In this document: positions 41,784-49,808 of the stretch, in pieces | Layout: every line of letters begins with the position of its first letter | How positions within the stretch are numbered: position 1 is the first letter of the stretch | Assembly: GCA_026636295.1 (NCBI GenBank) | Contig: CP089462.1 | Span: forward strand, 248,001 to 312,000 | Length of the DNA stretch: 64,000 nt | Direction: 5' to 3' | Source of the DNA: Medakamo hakoo | Taxonomy: Eukaryota; Chlorophyta; Trebouxiophyceae; Coccomyxaceae | Notes under the pieces: generated by a model | What the model was told of the DNA's origin: nothing | The model's database searches: none | Seen by the model: the letters and a program-made list of their open reading frames with translations, nothing else | Made by a program: the position numbers and the translations under genes

Positions 41784-42090
41784 TATAAAAAGCTGGCCAA
41801 GCCGGCAAAAAAGAAAAAAAAAAAACTTGGCAGGAGGGTGGACGGTGGACGTTCCCCACCGTCAACATCCCGGACGGTGGGGAGGGCGTCCCCGCCGAAA
41901 AGTGACCCTCCTACGATGAGGGGTATTTGCACAGCGAGGACCTGCGGCGGGCGCACGGCAAGCAAGCCTCGCCACGCCACGGGCCAGCATCCAGGCAATG
42001 TGCCCACGAAAATGCGGAGGCCGGATCGACCCTGCGGGTCGCCGGCGCGACATCGAATTTTTGGCCAACGCTCTCGATTGTTTTTTTTTT
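41784..42090 (+). ncRNA. Candidate Pol III-type transcription unit with structured RNA (unproven)
   Basis: A perfect TATA box (TATAAAAAG, 41784-41792) is followed by inverted repeats and a T10 run (42081-42090) that would end Pol III transcription, giving an RNA of about 270 bases. The clearest structures are an 8-bp stem GACGGTGG/CCACCGTC (41841-41863) and a 10-bp stem with a two-base bulge (42021-42045). An Sm-site-like AATTTTTGG lies at 42056-42064 but lacks a strong hairpin after it. I could not match the sequence to U1-U6, U3, SRP, RNase P or MRP RNA. The TATA-like element could instead serve the bZIP gene on the other strand. Confidence 0.25.
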
Positions 42091-42627
42091 GGCGGCGAAT
42101 CGTCGTCGGAGGGGGGCGGCACCCCGCGTTTTTTCGCCCGTACGACGGCCTGACAACGGCTCCAATTGGGTTCGCCCTCACTCGCTACGTGTAGCGCACA
42201 GCCCGAGAGTGGACGCCCGGGAGCGAGGCACGCGCCAGAGGGCGGCGCCCGACCGCCAGGCGCGGCCCTGTGCACCGGCAAGGACAAGTGTGTTGCGCCC
42301 TACGCTGAGCGCTGCCACCCTTCCCGCGCCCCGCTCACCGTATCAAATCCCGCGGCCGCCCGTGGCCGGGGCGTTTGGAGTCCTCCGCCATGGGCTGAGA
42401 CGGCGGCGGCCGGTGACGGCCGCCGGAGAGGACGGGAGAGGAGCGCGCAGCTCCTGCCCAACCCCCTCGCGGCCGAGTCTCGCCCCTTCAGGAATATGGG
42501 GGGTGAGAGCTGCTGGGGCCTGGCCCCATCCAGGCGACCCACGCCCCCCTCCTGTTCGTACTTTTTTCGAGCCTCGACCGGATCTCCGTTGGCAAACCCG
42601 GACAAGGCACCTCTACTGGAAAAAAAA

Positions 42628-42670
42628 GGCAGTCTCTCCGAAGGCAGTCTCTCCGAGAGGCAGTCTCTCC
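42628..42670. repeat. Three tandem copies of a 12-14 base unit
   Basis: The unit GGCAGTCTCTCC(GA) occurs at 42628, 42643 and 42659, about 280 bp before the INTS11 start. The even 15-16 bp spacing could reflect slippage or a clustered binding site. Confidence 0.7.
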
Positions 42671-42947
42671 CCACCCCTCTTCCCCTCCTCTTCTAGTACG
42701 GCCGCTCCGGGCCTCTGGCCTGAGGGACCGACCCTCACACGCCTCGCGCCCTTGCTGTACGACAGCTTCGGACACACCCGGCCAGGATGGCAAGGCTGGG
42801 CCTTGTGGACGTCGGCCCGACGTCTTTTGTGACACGCCTGCCTGGCCACACCCCTGTTTCACCGGGGGCCCCAGGCGCGGCTTTTGGCTCGTGCCTGAGC
42901 GCCCAGGCACAAGGCGGCCGCGCGCGCGCGCCCCTCCACCCCCAGTC

Positions 42948-45182
42948 ATGCCAGACCCGCACACATCACCCGTCATCCGCGTCCTGCCGCTGGGCGCGGG
43001 CCAGGAAGTCGGTCGGTCGTGCGTGTGCGTCGGCATCGGCGGCGCGACTTTGATGTTCGACTGCGGCATGCACATGGGCTACCAGGACGCCAGGCGGTGC
43101 GTGGGTGAGGGAGGGTGTGGCCGGGTGTCGCACACGCGTGCGTACGCAGTGGGCGGGCCTGGAAGCGCGGGCGGCACGCGGGCCCGGCCGCGCAACAAAG
43201 GAAAACGCCGACACATGCGCTCTTCTCAACCTCTCCACCCTCCCTGCTCTCCACACACACTCAGTTTCCCGGACTTTGCGTCCCTGTCCCGGTCCGGCGC
43301 GCCCGGCTCGGCCGTCGACGCCGTCATCATCACCCACTTCCACTTGGACCACTGCGGCGCCCTGCCCGTCTTCACCGAAGGCGGCGCCGGCTTCGCCGGC
43401 CCCGTCTACATGACCGCGCCGACCGCCGCGCTGCTGCCGTTGATGCTGGACGACTTCCACAAAGTCATGGCCAGCCGGGGCGGCGGCGGGGGCGGGAACG
43501 GCCGGCCCGCCGACCCGGCGCGTGGTGGTGGGAGCAGCGCCGGCGCCGACGCGGGCAGGGCGGGCGACGCCGCCGCCCCGCCAGGCGCCGTCGCGTTTAG
43601 CCGGGCCGACGTCCGGGCGCTGCTGGCCAAGGTAATCGCCGTGCCCCTGCGGGCGGCCACGCCCATCGCCGGCTGCCCGCACCTCCTCCTGACCGCCCAC
43701 TACGCGGGCCACGTCCTGGGCGCCGCCATGTTCGAGGTGCTCGACACGCAGACCGGCGCGCGTGTTGTCTACACGGGCGACTACAACACGACGCCCGACC
43801 GCCACTTGGGCCCCGCCCTCCTGCCGCGCACCCGGCCCGACCTGCTGATCACGGAGTCCACGTACGCGACGACGGTGCGCGGGCCCAAGCGGGCGCGGGA
43901 GGCCGCCTTCCTGGACGCCGTCCTGGACACCGTCCTGGGCCGGGGCGGCAAGGTGCTCATCCCCGTCTTTGCGCTCGGCCGCGCGCAGGAACTGATGATG
44001 CTCCTGGACGACGCGTGGGCGCGCCACGGCCTGTCCGTGCCCATCTACTACTCGCCCGGCCTGGCCGCGCGGGCGACGGCGTACTACCGCCTGCTGACGG
44101 GGTGGACGGCGGAGAGGGTGCGCGACGGCGCGCTGGCCGGCACGCCCGCCTTTGACTTTGGGCGGATGCAGCCGTTCAGCCGCGCGGCCGCGGGCGCGCC
44201 CGGCCCGTGCGTCCTGCTGGCCACGCCCGGCATGCTGCACGGCGGCCAGAGCCTGGAAATGTTTGTGGCGTGGGCGCCCGACCCGCGCAACATGGTCATC
44301 CTGCCGGGGTACTGCGTGTCAGGGACCGTGGGCGCCAAGCTGATGGGCATGGACGGAGGCGGAGGCGGGGGCGGGGGTGGGGGTGGGGGCGGCGAGCCGA
44401 CGCCCGGCGCGCCGCCCGCCCGCCGCGTCGAGGTCGACAAGCGCACGACCGTCGACGTCCGGTGCGGCGTGCGCTACCTGTCCTTTTCCGCGCACGCCGA
44501 CGCCAAGGGCATCGCGTCCCTCGTCACCGCCTCCGCCCCCAAGGCCGTCATGCTCGTCCACGGCGAGCGCGGCGGCATGGTCGCCCTGAAAGCGCGGCTG
44601 GAGCGGACGGCGGGCGTGCCCGTCCTCATGCCCGCCAACGGCAAGGCCGTGGACGTGCCGTTGGGCGCCGGGACGGGCCCGCCCGGCGGTGTTGCCAGTG
44701 CTGGGGTCGTGACCAGTGCGGTCAGGGGTGGGGCGGCGGGCGTGCCCGCCGCGGCCGGCGCGGACGCGGCGTCTGCGGCGGTGGCAGCGGTCGCGGGCGG
44801 GTGGCGCCCGGCCCCGCCGCCGCCCTCGTCCGTCGCCGAGGTCGTCCTGGTGCCGGGCGCGGCCGGCCCTGCGCCTGCGGCCGTGACGCCCGCTGAGCTG
44901 GGCCCACCCCCGGCTAAGAAACACCACGCGGTCAGCCTGGGCTGCCGCGTCGAGAGCAGCGGCGGGGGTGGAGGCGGGTTGCTCGCGGCTGCTGCGGCTG
45001 CGCTGCGGTCGGCCCTCGCGCCCGCGGCCGCGACCGCGCCCGTCACGCTCGCGCCCACCCACGTCGCCGTCCGGTCTTTCCAGGCGCGCCTGGCGCCCGG
45101 GAACAGTGGCCTAGACTGTGCGTGGGCGGCGGCGGACGACGCGCTGGCGAGCGCTTGCCTCGCGGTGCTGCGCGCGTTGTGA
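42948..45182 (+). CDS. INTS11: Integrator complex subunit 11 (INTS11), metallo-beta-lactamase/beta-CASP RNA endonuclease
   Basis: Two exons (42948-43096 and 43265-45182) give 688 residues. INTS11 is the catalytic endonuclease of Integrator, which cleaves snRNA precursors and nascent RNAs. The N-terminus RVLPLGAGQEVGRSC and MHMGYQDARRFPDF are specific to INTS11 rather than CPSF73. The metal-binding motif HFHLDHCG lies near residues 74-81, followed by YYAGHVLGAAM-type (HYAGHVLGAAMFEV), YTGDYN.TPDRHLG, LLITESTYAT, KVLIPVFALGRAQE, LLATPGMLHGGQSLE and LSFSAHADAKGI. These cover all active-site motifs, so the enzyme looks active. Two insertions are specific: about 35 Gly/Ala-rich residues after HKVMASRG and a poly-Gly run coded by a GGGGGT repeat near 44356-44390. 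The single intron is 168 bp, in frame and without stops. Confidence 0.95.
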   Translation: MPDPHTSPVIRVLPLGAGQEVGRSCVCVGIGGATLMFDCGMHMGYQDARRCVGEGGCGRVSHTRAYAVGGPGSAGGTRARPRNKGKRRHMRSSQPLHPPCSPHTLSFPDFASLSRSGAPGSAVDAVIITHFHLDHCGALPVFTEGGAGFAGPVYMTAPTAALLPLMLDDFHKVMASRGGGGGGNGRPADPARGGGSSAGADAGRAGDAAAPPGAVAFSRADVRALLAKVIAVPLRAATPIAGCPHLLLTAHYAGHVLGAAMFEVLDTQTGARVVYTGDYNTTPDRHLGPALLPRTRPDLLITESTYATTVRGPKRAREAAFLDAVLDTVLGRGGKVLIPVFALGRAQELMMLLDDAWARHGLSVPIYYSPGLAARATAYYRLLTGWTAERVRDGALAGTPAFDFGRMQPFSRAAAGAPGPCVLLATPGMLHGGQSLEMFVAWAPDPRNMVILPGYCVSGTVGAKLMGMDGGGGGGGGGGGGGEPTPGAPPARRVEVDKRTTVDVRCGVRYLSFSAHADAKGIASLVTASAPKAVMLVHGERGGMVALKARLERTAGVPVLMPANGKAVDVPLGAGTGPPGGVASAGVVTSAVRGGAAGVPAAAGADAASAAVAAVAGGWRPAPPPPSSVAEVVLVPGAAGPAPAAVTPAELGPPPAKKHHAVSLGCRVESSGGGGGGLLAAAAAALRSALAPAAATAPVTLAPTHVAVRSFQARLAPGNSGLDCAWAAADDALASACLAVLRAL

Positions 45183-45258
45183 GGCGAGGTTGGTGTGTGT
45201 GTGCGTGTGTGAAAAAAAGATAGGACAAGCATTGCAGAGACACCGAGCACGCACGCTC

Positions 45259-46746
45259 TCATCGCCCCAGCATGGGCACCAGCACACCCGCGTGCAGGCC
45301 CAAGGCCAAGAACGTCGCGACAGCGTAGCCCAGCGTGCCGACGAGCAAAGCCGGCACGAGCGAGGTCCGCCACCCCTTGGCGGCCGCCATGCCGGCCGCG
45401 GTGGTCGGCCCGCCCACGTTGGCATTGGACGCCAGCAGCACATCCCTCAACGGCGCGCCCGTCACCCGGCCGATGACAAGCATGATGCCCAGGTGCGCGA
45501 AAATCTGGACGGCGCAAAAGGCAAAGAGGGCCGGCGCGGTGGACAGGACGGCGCGGATGGAGCCGGCCGCGCCCACGGACGCGAAGAAGACGTGCAGCAG
45601 CACGTTGGCGATGGCCTCGCCCGACGGGACGAGTGGGGAGAGTGCTCCAGGCACGGCGGTCGCCAGGGCGACGGTGAGGGCGGTCGCAGCCGGGATGGTG
45701 CCGCCCGCCGCGCCCAGGGACGAGGCCAGGAGCGCCCCCGCGTGGCACACGCACGCCGCGAGGGCGAGGGCGGTCACGGACGGCAGGGGCGCCGCGGCGC
45801 TGCCGCCCTCTGGGGCAGGCGCTGGCGTGCCGCCGGATGGTTTGCCCGTGGCCACGCCGCCGCCGCCGCCCGCCACCCCGTCCGGCGGGATGCCGCGCGC
45901 CAGGCGGAAGAGGGCCGCGAAATAAAAGACGCACAGCAGGTTGTCGGCCGCCAGCCCTGCGGCCGACGCGCCTGGCGGCACGCCCAGCGTTTCGGTGACG
46001 CCCACATAGTTGACGGCGCCGCCGATGTGGCGGGCTGCCAAGGCAGCCGCAACGGCGGGCGCGGCGGCGGGGCCCAGGGCGCCCAGCGGCACGACGGCCG
46101 AGGCGAGGAGGGTGCCCGCGACCGTCGCGGCCGCGCCCGCGGCAAACAGTGCCAGCAGGCGCCCGCCCGCCGCCAGGGTGCGGCGCAAGTCGGCGGACAG
46201 CAGTAGGAGCGGGACAGCCAACGGCAGCAGGCGCTTGTTCACAGCCGCGTAGGCCGGCGCGTCGCCCGCCGGGATGAGGCCGGCGGAGGACAGGGCCAGG
46301 CCGGCCAGGGTTGCGACCATCGGCCTGCGGAATGGATGATGGGGATGGGATGGAGAGACGGAGGGCGGGTGACGGAAGGCCTGTGTCGCGAACGCAGCAA
46401 CGCGCCCCACTCCTCCTCACGCCCTGCCAACTACGCACCCACTCAGCTCCTTGCCCAGGCGGGTGCGTTCGGACCACATGCCCGCGGCCGCGGCGACGAG
46501 CAGGCCGGCCCAGACGCCCCAGTCCGAGGTTGGAGCGCAAAAAGACGCGGCGGAGGGCGGGGGTGGCCCGGGTGTGGGGCTGCGGCGTGCCGGGCGCGTG
46601 GTCGGCAGCCTGCTGGATCCAGGCAAGGCAGCGGACCGGCGGGCGGGCGGGCCGGCCGGGCGTGGCGGAGACGCCAGGGCGGCCGCGTGCAGCCGCGTCG
46701 CGGCCGGTGCATTGCAGCGCGAGCCGAAGCGGGCGACCGCCGCCAT
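45259..46746 (-). CDS. DUF819 (YjcL-like) multi-pass membrane protein, probably plastid-targeted
   Basis: Two exons (46746-46439 and 46324-45259) give 457 residues. The first codes for an Arg/Ser/Pro/Ala-rich leader of about 65 residues, like a plastid or mitochondrial transit peptide, then DWGVWAGLLVAAAAGMWSE and TRLGKEL. The join leads straight into VATLAGLALSSAGLIP, as in plant DUF819 proteins. About nine to ten hydrophobic segments follow, with the family marks HIGGAVNYVGVTETLGV, AAGLAADNLLCVFYFAALF, SGEAIANVLLHVFFASVGA and NANVGGPTTAAGMAAAKGW. DUF819 proteins of bacteria and plants have no settled substrate and are assumed to be transporters. A Gly/Pro-rich loop sits in the middle. Its stop is 76 bp from that of INTS11. 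Confidence 0.85.
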
Positions 46747-46917
46747 CTTCCCCTCTCCTGCCGTGGCTGCGTCACGTGAGTCTGCGGAGCCCGTGCGTCT
46801 GCAGAAGCAAGCAAATGCCACACACCGCCGTGTGCAGGAGTCTACAGACCACCGCAGAAAAAAGAAGAAAGAATGCACACTTGACCCCGACTGGCCCCTC
46901 TCCCTCTCCCTCTCCCA

Positions 46918-48543
46918 TCAAAGCAACTCGCGGCACAGGGCCTCCAGCAGGCCTAACACGACCGCCAAGCTCTCCCGCTCGGCCAGCTTGTCTAACAGGG
47001 CGCGCGGTGGTGCGCCTCCAGGGCCGGACCTGTTGAATGAGGATGGGGAAGGCGGTCAGATGGGACGGGCTCCGTCTCTCCAGGCAGCGGGGCCCGCGTC
47101 GTCTTTCCTCCTTTGCCCGCCCGCCCGCACGCACGCACGCACCTGTCCACGGCCGCCCGCAGCTCGGCCACCTGCTCCCGCACAGCCTCCACCAGGACTC
47201 GAGACTCAGCGACCAGCGCAGCCGCGGGCACGGCTTCCCCGCTCCCCTCCCACCGCAGCGGGTCGGCCTCTTCGGCGGCCGCACCACCGCCGCCCGCCTC
47301 CATCCCTCCTCTCCCTCCTCCCACCCGGGCCGCCCGGGCTGCGGCGGCCAGCGGGTCGGGGCCACTCCCACCTCCCCGCCCCGACACAGCCGCCCGCAGC
47401 CTCGCCCGCGCGGCGGCGATGCGGGCGTCGGCCAGGGAAGAGGGCGAGGGCGGCGGGGGAGAGCCGTTGGACGGCGGCGGGCGGGGCGGCAGGGCAGCAA
47501 TGGCCGCTGTTGCCATTGCGTCCGGCCCGGGGGGCGCCAGGATCTTCAGGGCCTCGTCCAGGACGCGCTCGGCGGGGGCGGCGGACGCGCGCGCCACCTC
47601 GGCGCGCAAGCGGGCGAGCAAGAGGTTGAGCGTGTCGACGCCGGACCGGTCGAGTGGCGTGGTGGCGGCGCTGGGTGGTGGTGGTGGTGGTGGGTGGCCG
47701 TGCCGAGGGTTAGGGCGGGGCCGGTGTGGGTGATTGTTCCGGCTGCCTCCCCCCCGCCCCCCTCCCCCCGCCAACTCACAGTTTCAGGGCGTGGATGCGC
47801 TTCTCCAGCAGGCGCAACACCGCGGCGTCCACCTCGCCCAGGCGCGCGCGCAGCGTGGCCTCAAAGGCCGACCCCGCCAGCATGAGGGCCATCAGCAGGT
47901 CCGTCTTGGCGTCCACCTCCGCCGCCGTCAGGCCGCGGAGGCACGCGTCCGGGTCGCGCAGCTGCGGCGGGATGACGGAGCTGGGTTCCAGGGGAGGAGG
48001 CGGGGCGGCCGCGCTGACGGCGGCCGCCGTCGCCGGCGCCCCCCCTCCTCCGAGGAAAGTCACGCCGAGCCCCTCGCCCGCGGCGGCGGCCGCGCGCGCG
48101 GCTTCGACCGTCGCCGGGTCGACGGGCAGGATGGACGGCTCCACCGGGAAGTCATCGTCGTCATCTTCGTCAGCAACCGCGACATGCGGAGGGACGGGCC
48201 GTCCCTCCGTCGTCGTCGACGCTCCGTCCACGACTCCCAGCACCTCGGCAGGCAGGCGGGGCACCGGCGACGGGGGTGCGCCCGTGCTGCGGCGCAGGCG
48301 GGCGGCGGCGGCCGACCTCGCGCCACCACCGCCCGCGGTCGACTTGTCAGGCGCCTTGCGCGGCTTGGTGGGTGGGGTAGGCGGCGTCGGCAAGGGGTGG
48401 ACGGGCCGTGGCGGAGTGTTTTGCCGGGGCGCCGGCGGCGTGGCGCTGGCAGCTACGCATTGCCGCCGTCGCAGGCAGGCTGGCCGGCTGGGTGCGTGCA
48501 TTGTGGGCTGTCGTCCCGGTGGGGCGTGAGCCCTAGTCGCCAT
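46918..48543 (-). CDS. Unknown helical protein with acidic linker, three exons
   Basis: Three exons (48543-47780, 47670-47143, 47029-46918) join in frame with GT-AG borders to give 467 residues ending TGA. I do not recognise the family. The first 100 residues are Pro/Arg/Ala-rich. An acidic patch (DEDDDDDFPVEP) follows near 140. A conserved-looking helical segment then runs across the first junction: LTAAEVDAKTDLLMALMLAG, EVDAAVLRLLEKRIHAL, and VDTLNLLLARLRAEVARA. The last 60 residues are again helical: VAELRAAVDR and LLDKLAERESLAVVLGLLEA. This pattern suggests a coiled-coil assembly factor. No signal peptide or membrane segment is seen. The consistent phases and helical periodicity across junctions are the main evidence that it is real. 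It is head-to-head with the TPR gene, 101 bp between ATGs. Confidence 0.62.
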
Positions 48544-48644
48544 CGCAGTGGGTTGCACGCTGTCGGAGCCCCCCGCCCTGGCCGGGAGACAGCCGCCGCG
48601 GACGGAAATGAAAGGAAAAGTGGCCGGCTCGGCTCTCTCCACGC

Positions 48645-49718
48645 ATGCATTGTCGCGATAAGAAGCAAGGGCGGCGGAAGAAAATGCCGCGCGACGAGGG
48701 CGTGCCGGCCGCCCTGGCCTCTCTGAAAGCCCGGCTGGCTGCTCTGCCGTCTGACGCACGCGCCCGCATCGCCGGCGAGCCACCACCTGCGAACTTGCGA
48801 GTCCCGCTGGCCGACCCACCGCCCGGCTTTTCGTCCCGCCTGCCTGGGATCGCCGACCTCGCGGCCGCGGCCGCCGCCCGCCCTCCACCGCCGCCGCAGC
48901 CGCCCGGCCCGCTGCCCGAAGACACGGACAACGCGTTCTTGAGCGCGCTGGCCGATTCCACGTCCTTCCACTCCGTGGACGCCTTGCCCGCGATGGCGGC
49001 GGCGTTTGGCCTCCACCCGCGCAACGACCTCGCGGGGCTGGGACTGTCCGCCGTCTACCCGCCGCCCGACCCTGCAGTCGAGGCCGACCGGCGGGCGAGG
49101 TTTAAACAGGCAGTCCGCAGTGCGTGGGCGGCCGCGGAAACGGAGGCGGGCGTGGCCGCCGCCCGGGCGGGCGACGCGGACGCGGCCGGGCGGCACTACG
49201 AGGCCGCGCTGTCCTTTGACCCAGCCCACGCCGACGCCCTCGTCGCGCGCGGGGCCGCTGCCGCCAACGCCCGCCGTTTTGGCGCGGCCATCGCGGATTT
49301 CGAAGCGGCTTTGGCAGCGGAACCGGGCCATGCAAACGCGGCGGCCTACCTGCGGGCCGTGCGTGCGAAAGCCGACGCGTTGGGCGTGGCCGCCGTCGTC
49401 GGCGGCGCGCTGAGCAGGCCGCCGCCCGGGTTGTTGAGCGCGGGTGGGGAGGAGGGGGCGGGCCGGCCGCGGACGGTCGCTGGTGGTGGTGGTGGCGGCG
49501 GGCTGCCGAGTGCGCCTGGGCCAGCGCCAGCCGCAGCAGAAGGCGCGCAGCGGCCGCGCAGCAGCCGGTCCCCCCCGTCCAAGAAGAGCAAGAAAGCCAA
49601 GGACAAGAAGAAAAAGAAGAAGCGGAGTCGTAGCAGGGATCGGCACCACCACCGATCGTCTCAGCGGCGGCGGCGGCGGCGGAGTGAGAGCGGGAGTAGC
49701 GGTTCGGCTAGCGAGTAG
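48645..49718 (+). CDS. TPR-repeat protein with Lys/Arg/Ser-rich tail (TTC14-like)
   Basis: An intronless gene for 357 residues. A tetratricopeptide region lies at about 160-235: AARAGDADAAGRHYEAALSF, DPAHADALVARGAAAANAR, RFGAAIADFEAALAAEPGHA, giving about two repeats with the expected small residues. The C-terminus is highly charged: KKSKKAKDKKKKKKRSRSRD then HHH and poly-Arg with Ser, typical of nuclear proteins linked to splicing. TPR followed by such a tail resembles TTC14, but the RNA-binding S1 domain of animal TTC14 is absent. The conserved N-terminal part (NAFLSALADSTSFHSVDALP) has no assigned domain. The start could also be ATG 48684, which gives MPRDEGVPAAL. Confidence 0.65.
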   Translation: MHCRDKKQGRRKKMPRDEGVPAALASLKARLAALPSDARARIAGEPPPANLRVPLADPPPGFSSRLPGIADLAAAAAARPPPPPQPPGPLPEDTDNAFLSALADSTSFHSVDALPAMAAAFGLHPRNDLAGLGLSAVYPPPDPAVEADRRARFKQAVRSAWAAAETEAGVAAARAGDADAAGRHYEAALSFDPAHADALVARGAAAANARRFGAAIADFEAALAAEPGHANAAAYLRAVRAKADALGVAAVVGGALSRPPPGLLSAGGEEGAGRPRTVAGGGGGGGLPSAPGPAPAAAEGAQRPRSSRSPPSKKSKKAKDKKKKKKRSRSRDRHHHRSSQRRRRRRSESGSSGSASE

Positions 49719-49808
49719 AGAGAGAGAGCCAGAGAGAGGGGAGGGCGGGCGGGCCAGGGTGTGTGGCAGTCCGATGTTGCAGCACTAGAAGCCCATCCCC
49801 CCAAAAAT

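Larger units (their letters stand above)
41604..42947. other. Long gene-poor region between bZIP and INTS11
   Basis: This is the longest stretch (1344 bp) without a recognised protein gene. It should contain the missing 5' exon and promoter of the bZIP gene and the promoter of INTS11. It also holds a canonical TATA box, several stable inverted repeats and a T10 run (see the candidate RNA at 41784-42090), and a three-copy short repeat at 42628-42670. Confidence 0.5.

Noticed and set aside
41696-41919. Small plus-strand frame with CHVCGASEC and a basic tail, possible zinc protein
   Set aside because: Only four cysteines/histidines by chance spacing, the rest reads through A-rich non-coding DNA, and the TATA box lies inside the frame rather than before it.
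42021-42045. tRNA T-arm-like GGGTCGATCC on the minus strand
   Set aside because: One base short of a B box, no A box and no cloverleaf can be drawn. No tRNA gene was found elsewhere in the window either.
42056-42064. AATTTTTGG as the Sm site of a U snRNA
   Set aside because: No stable 3' hairpin follows, and no U1, U2, U4 or U5 5'-end sequence lies at the right distance upstream. Kept only as part of the general RNA candidate.
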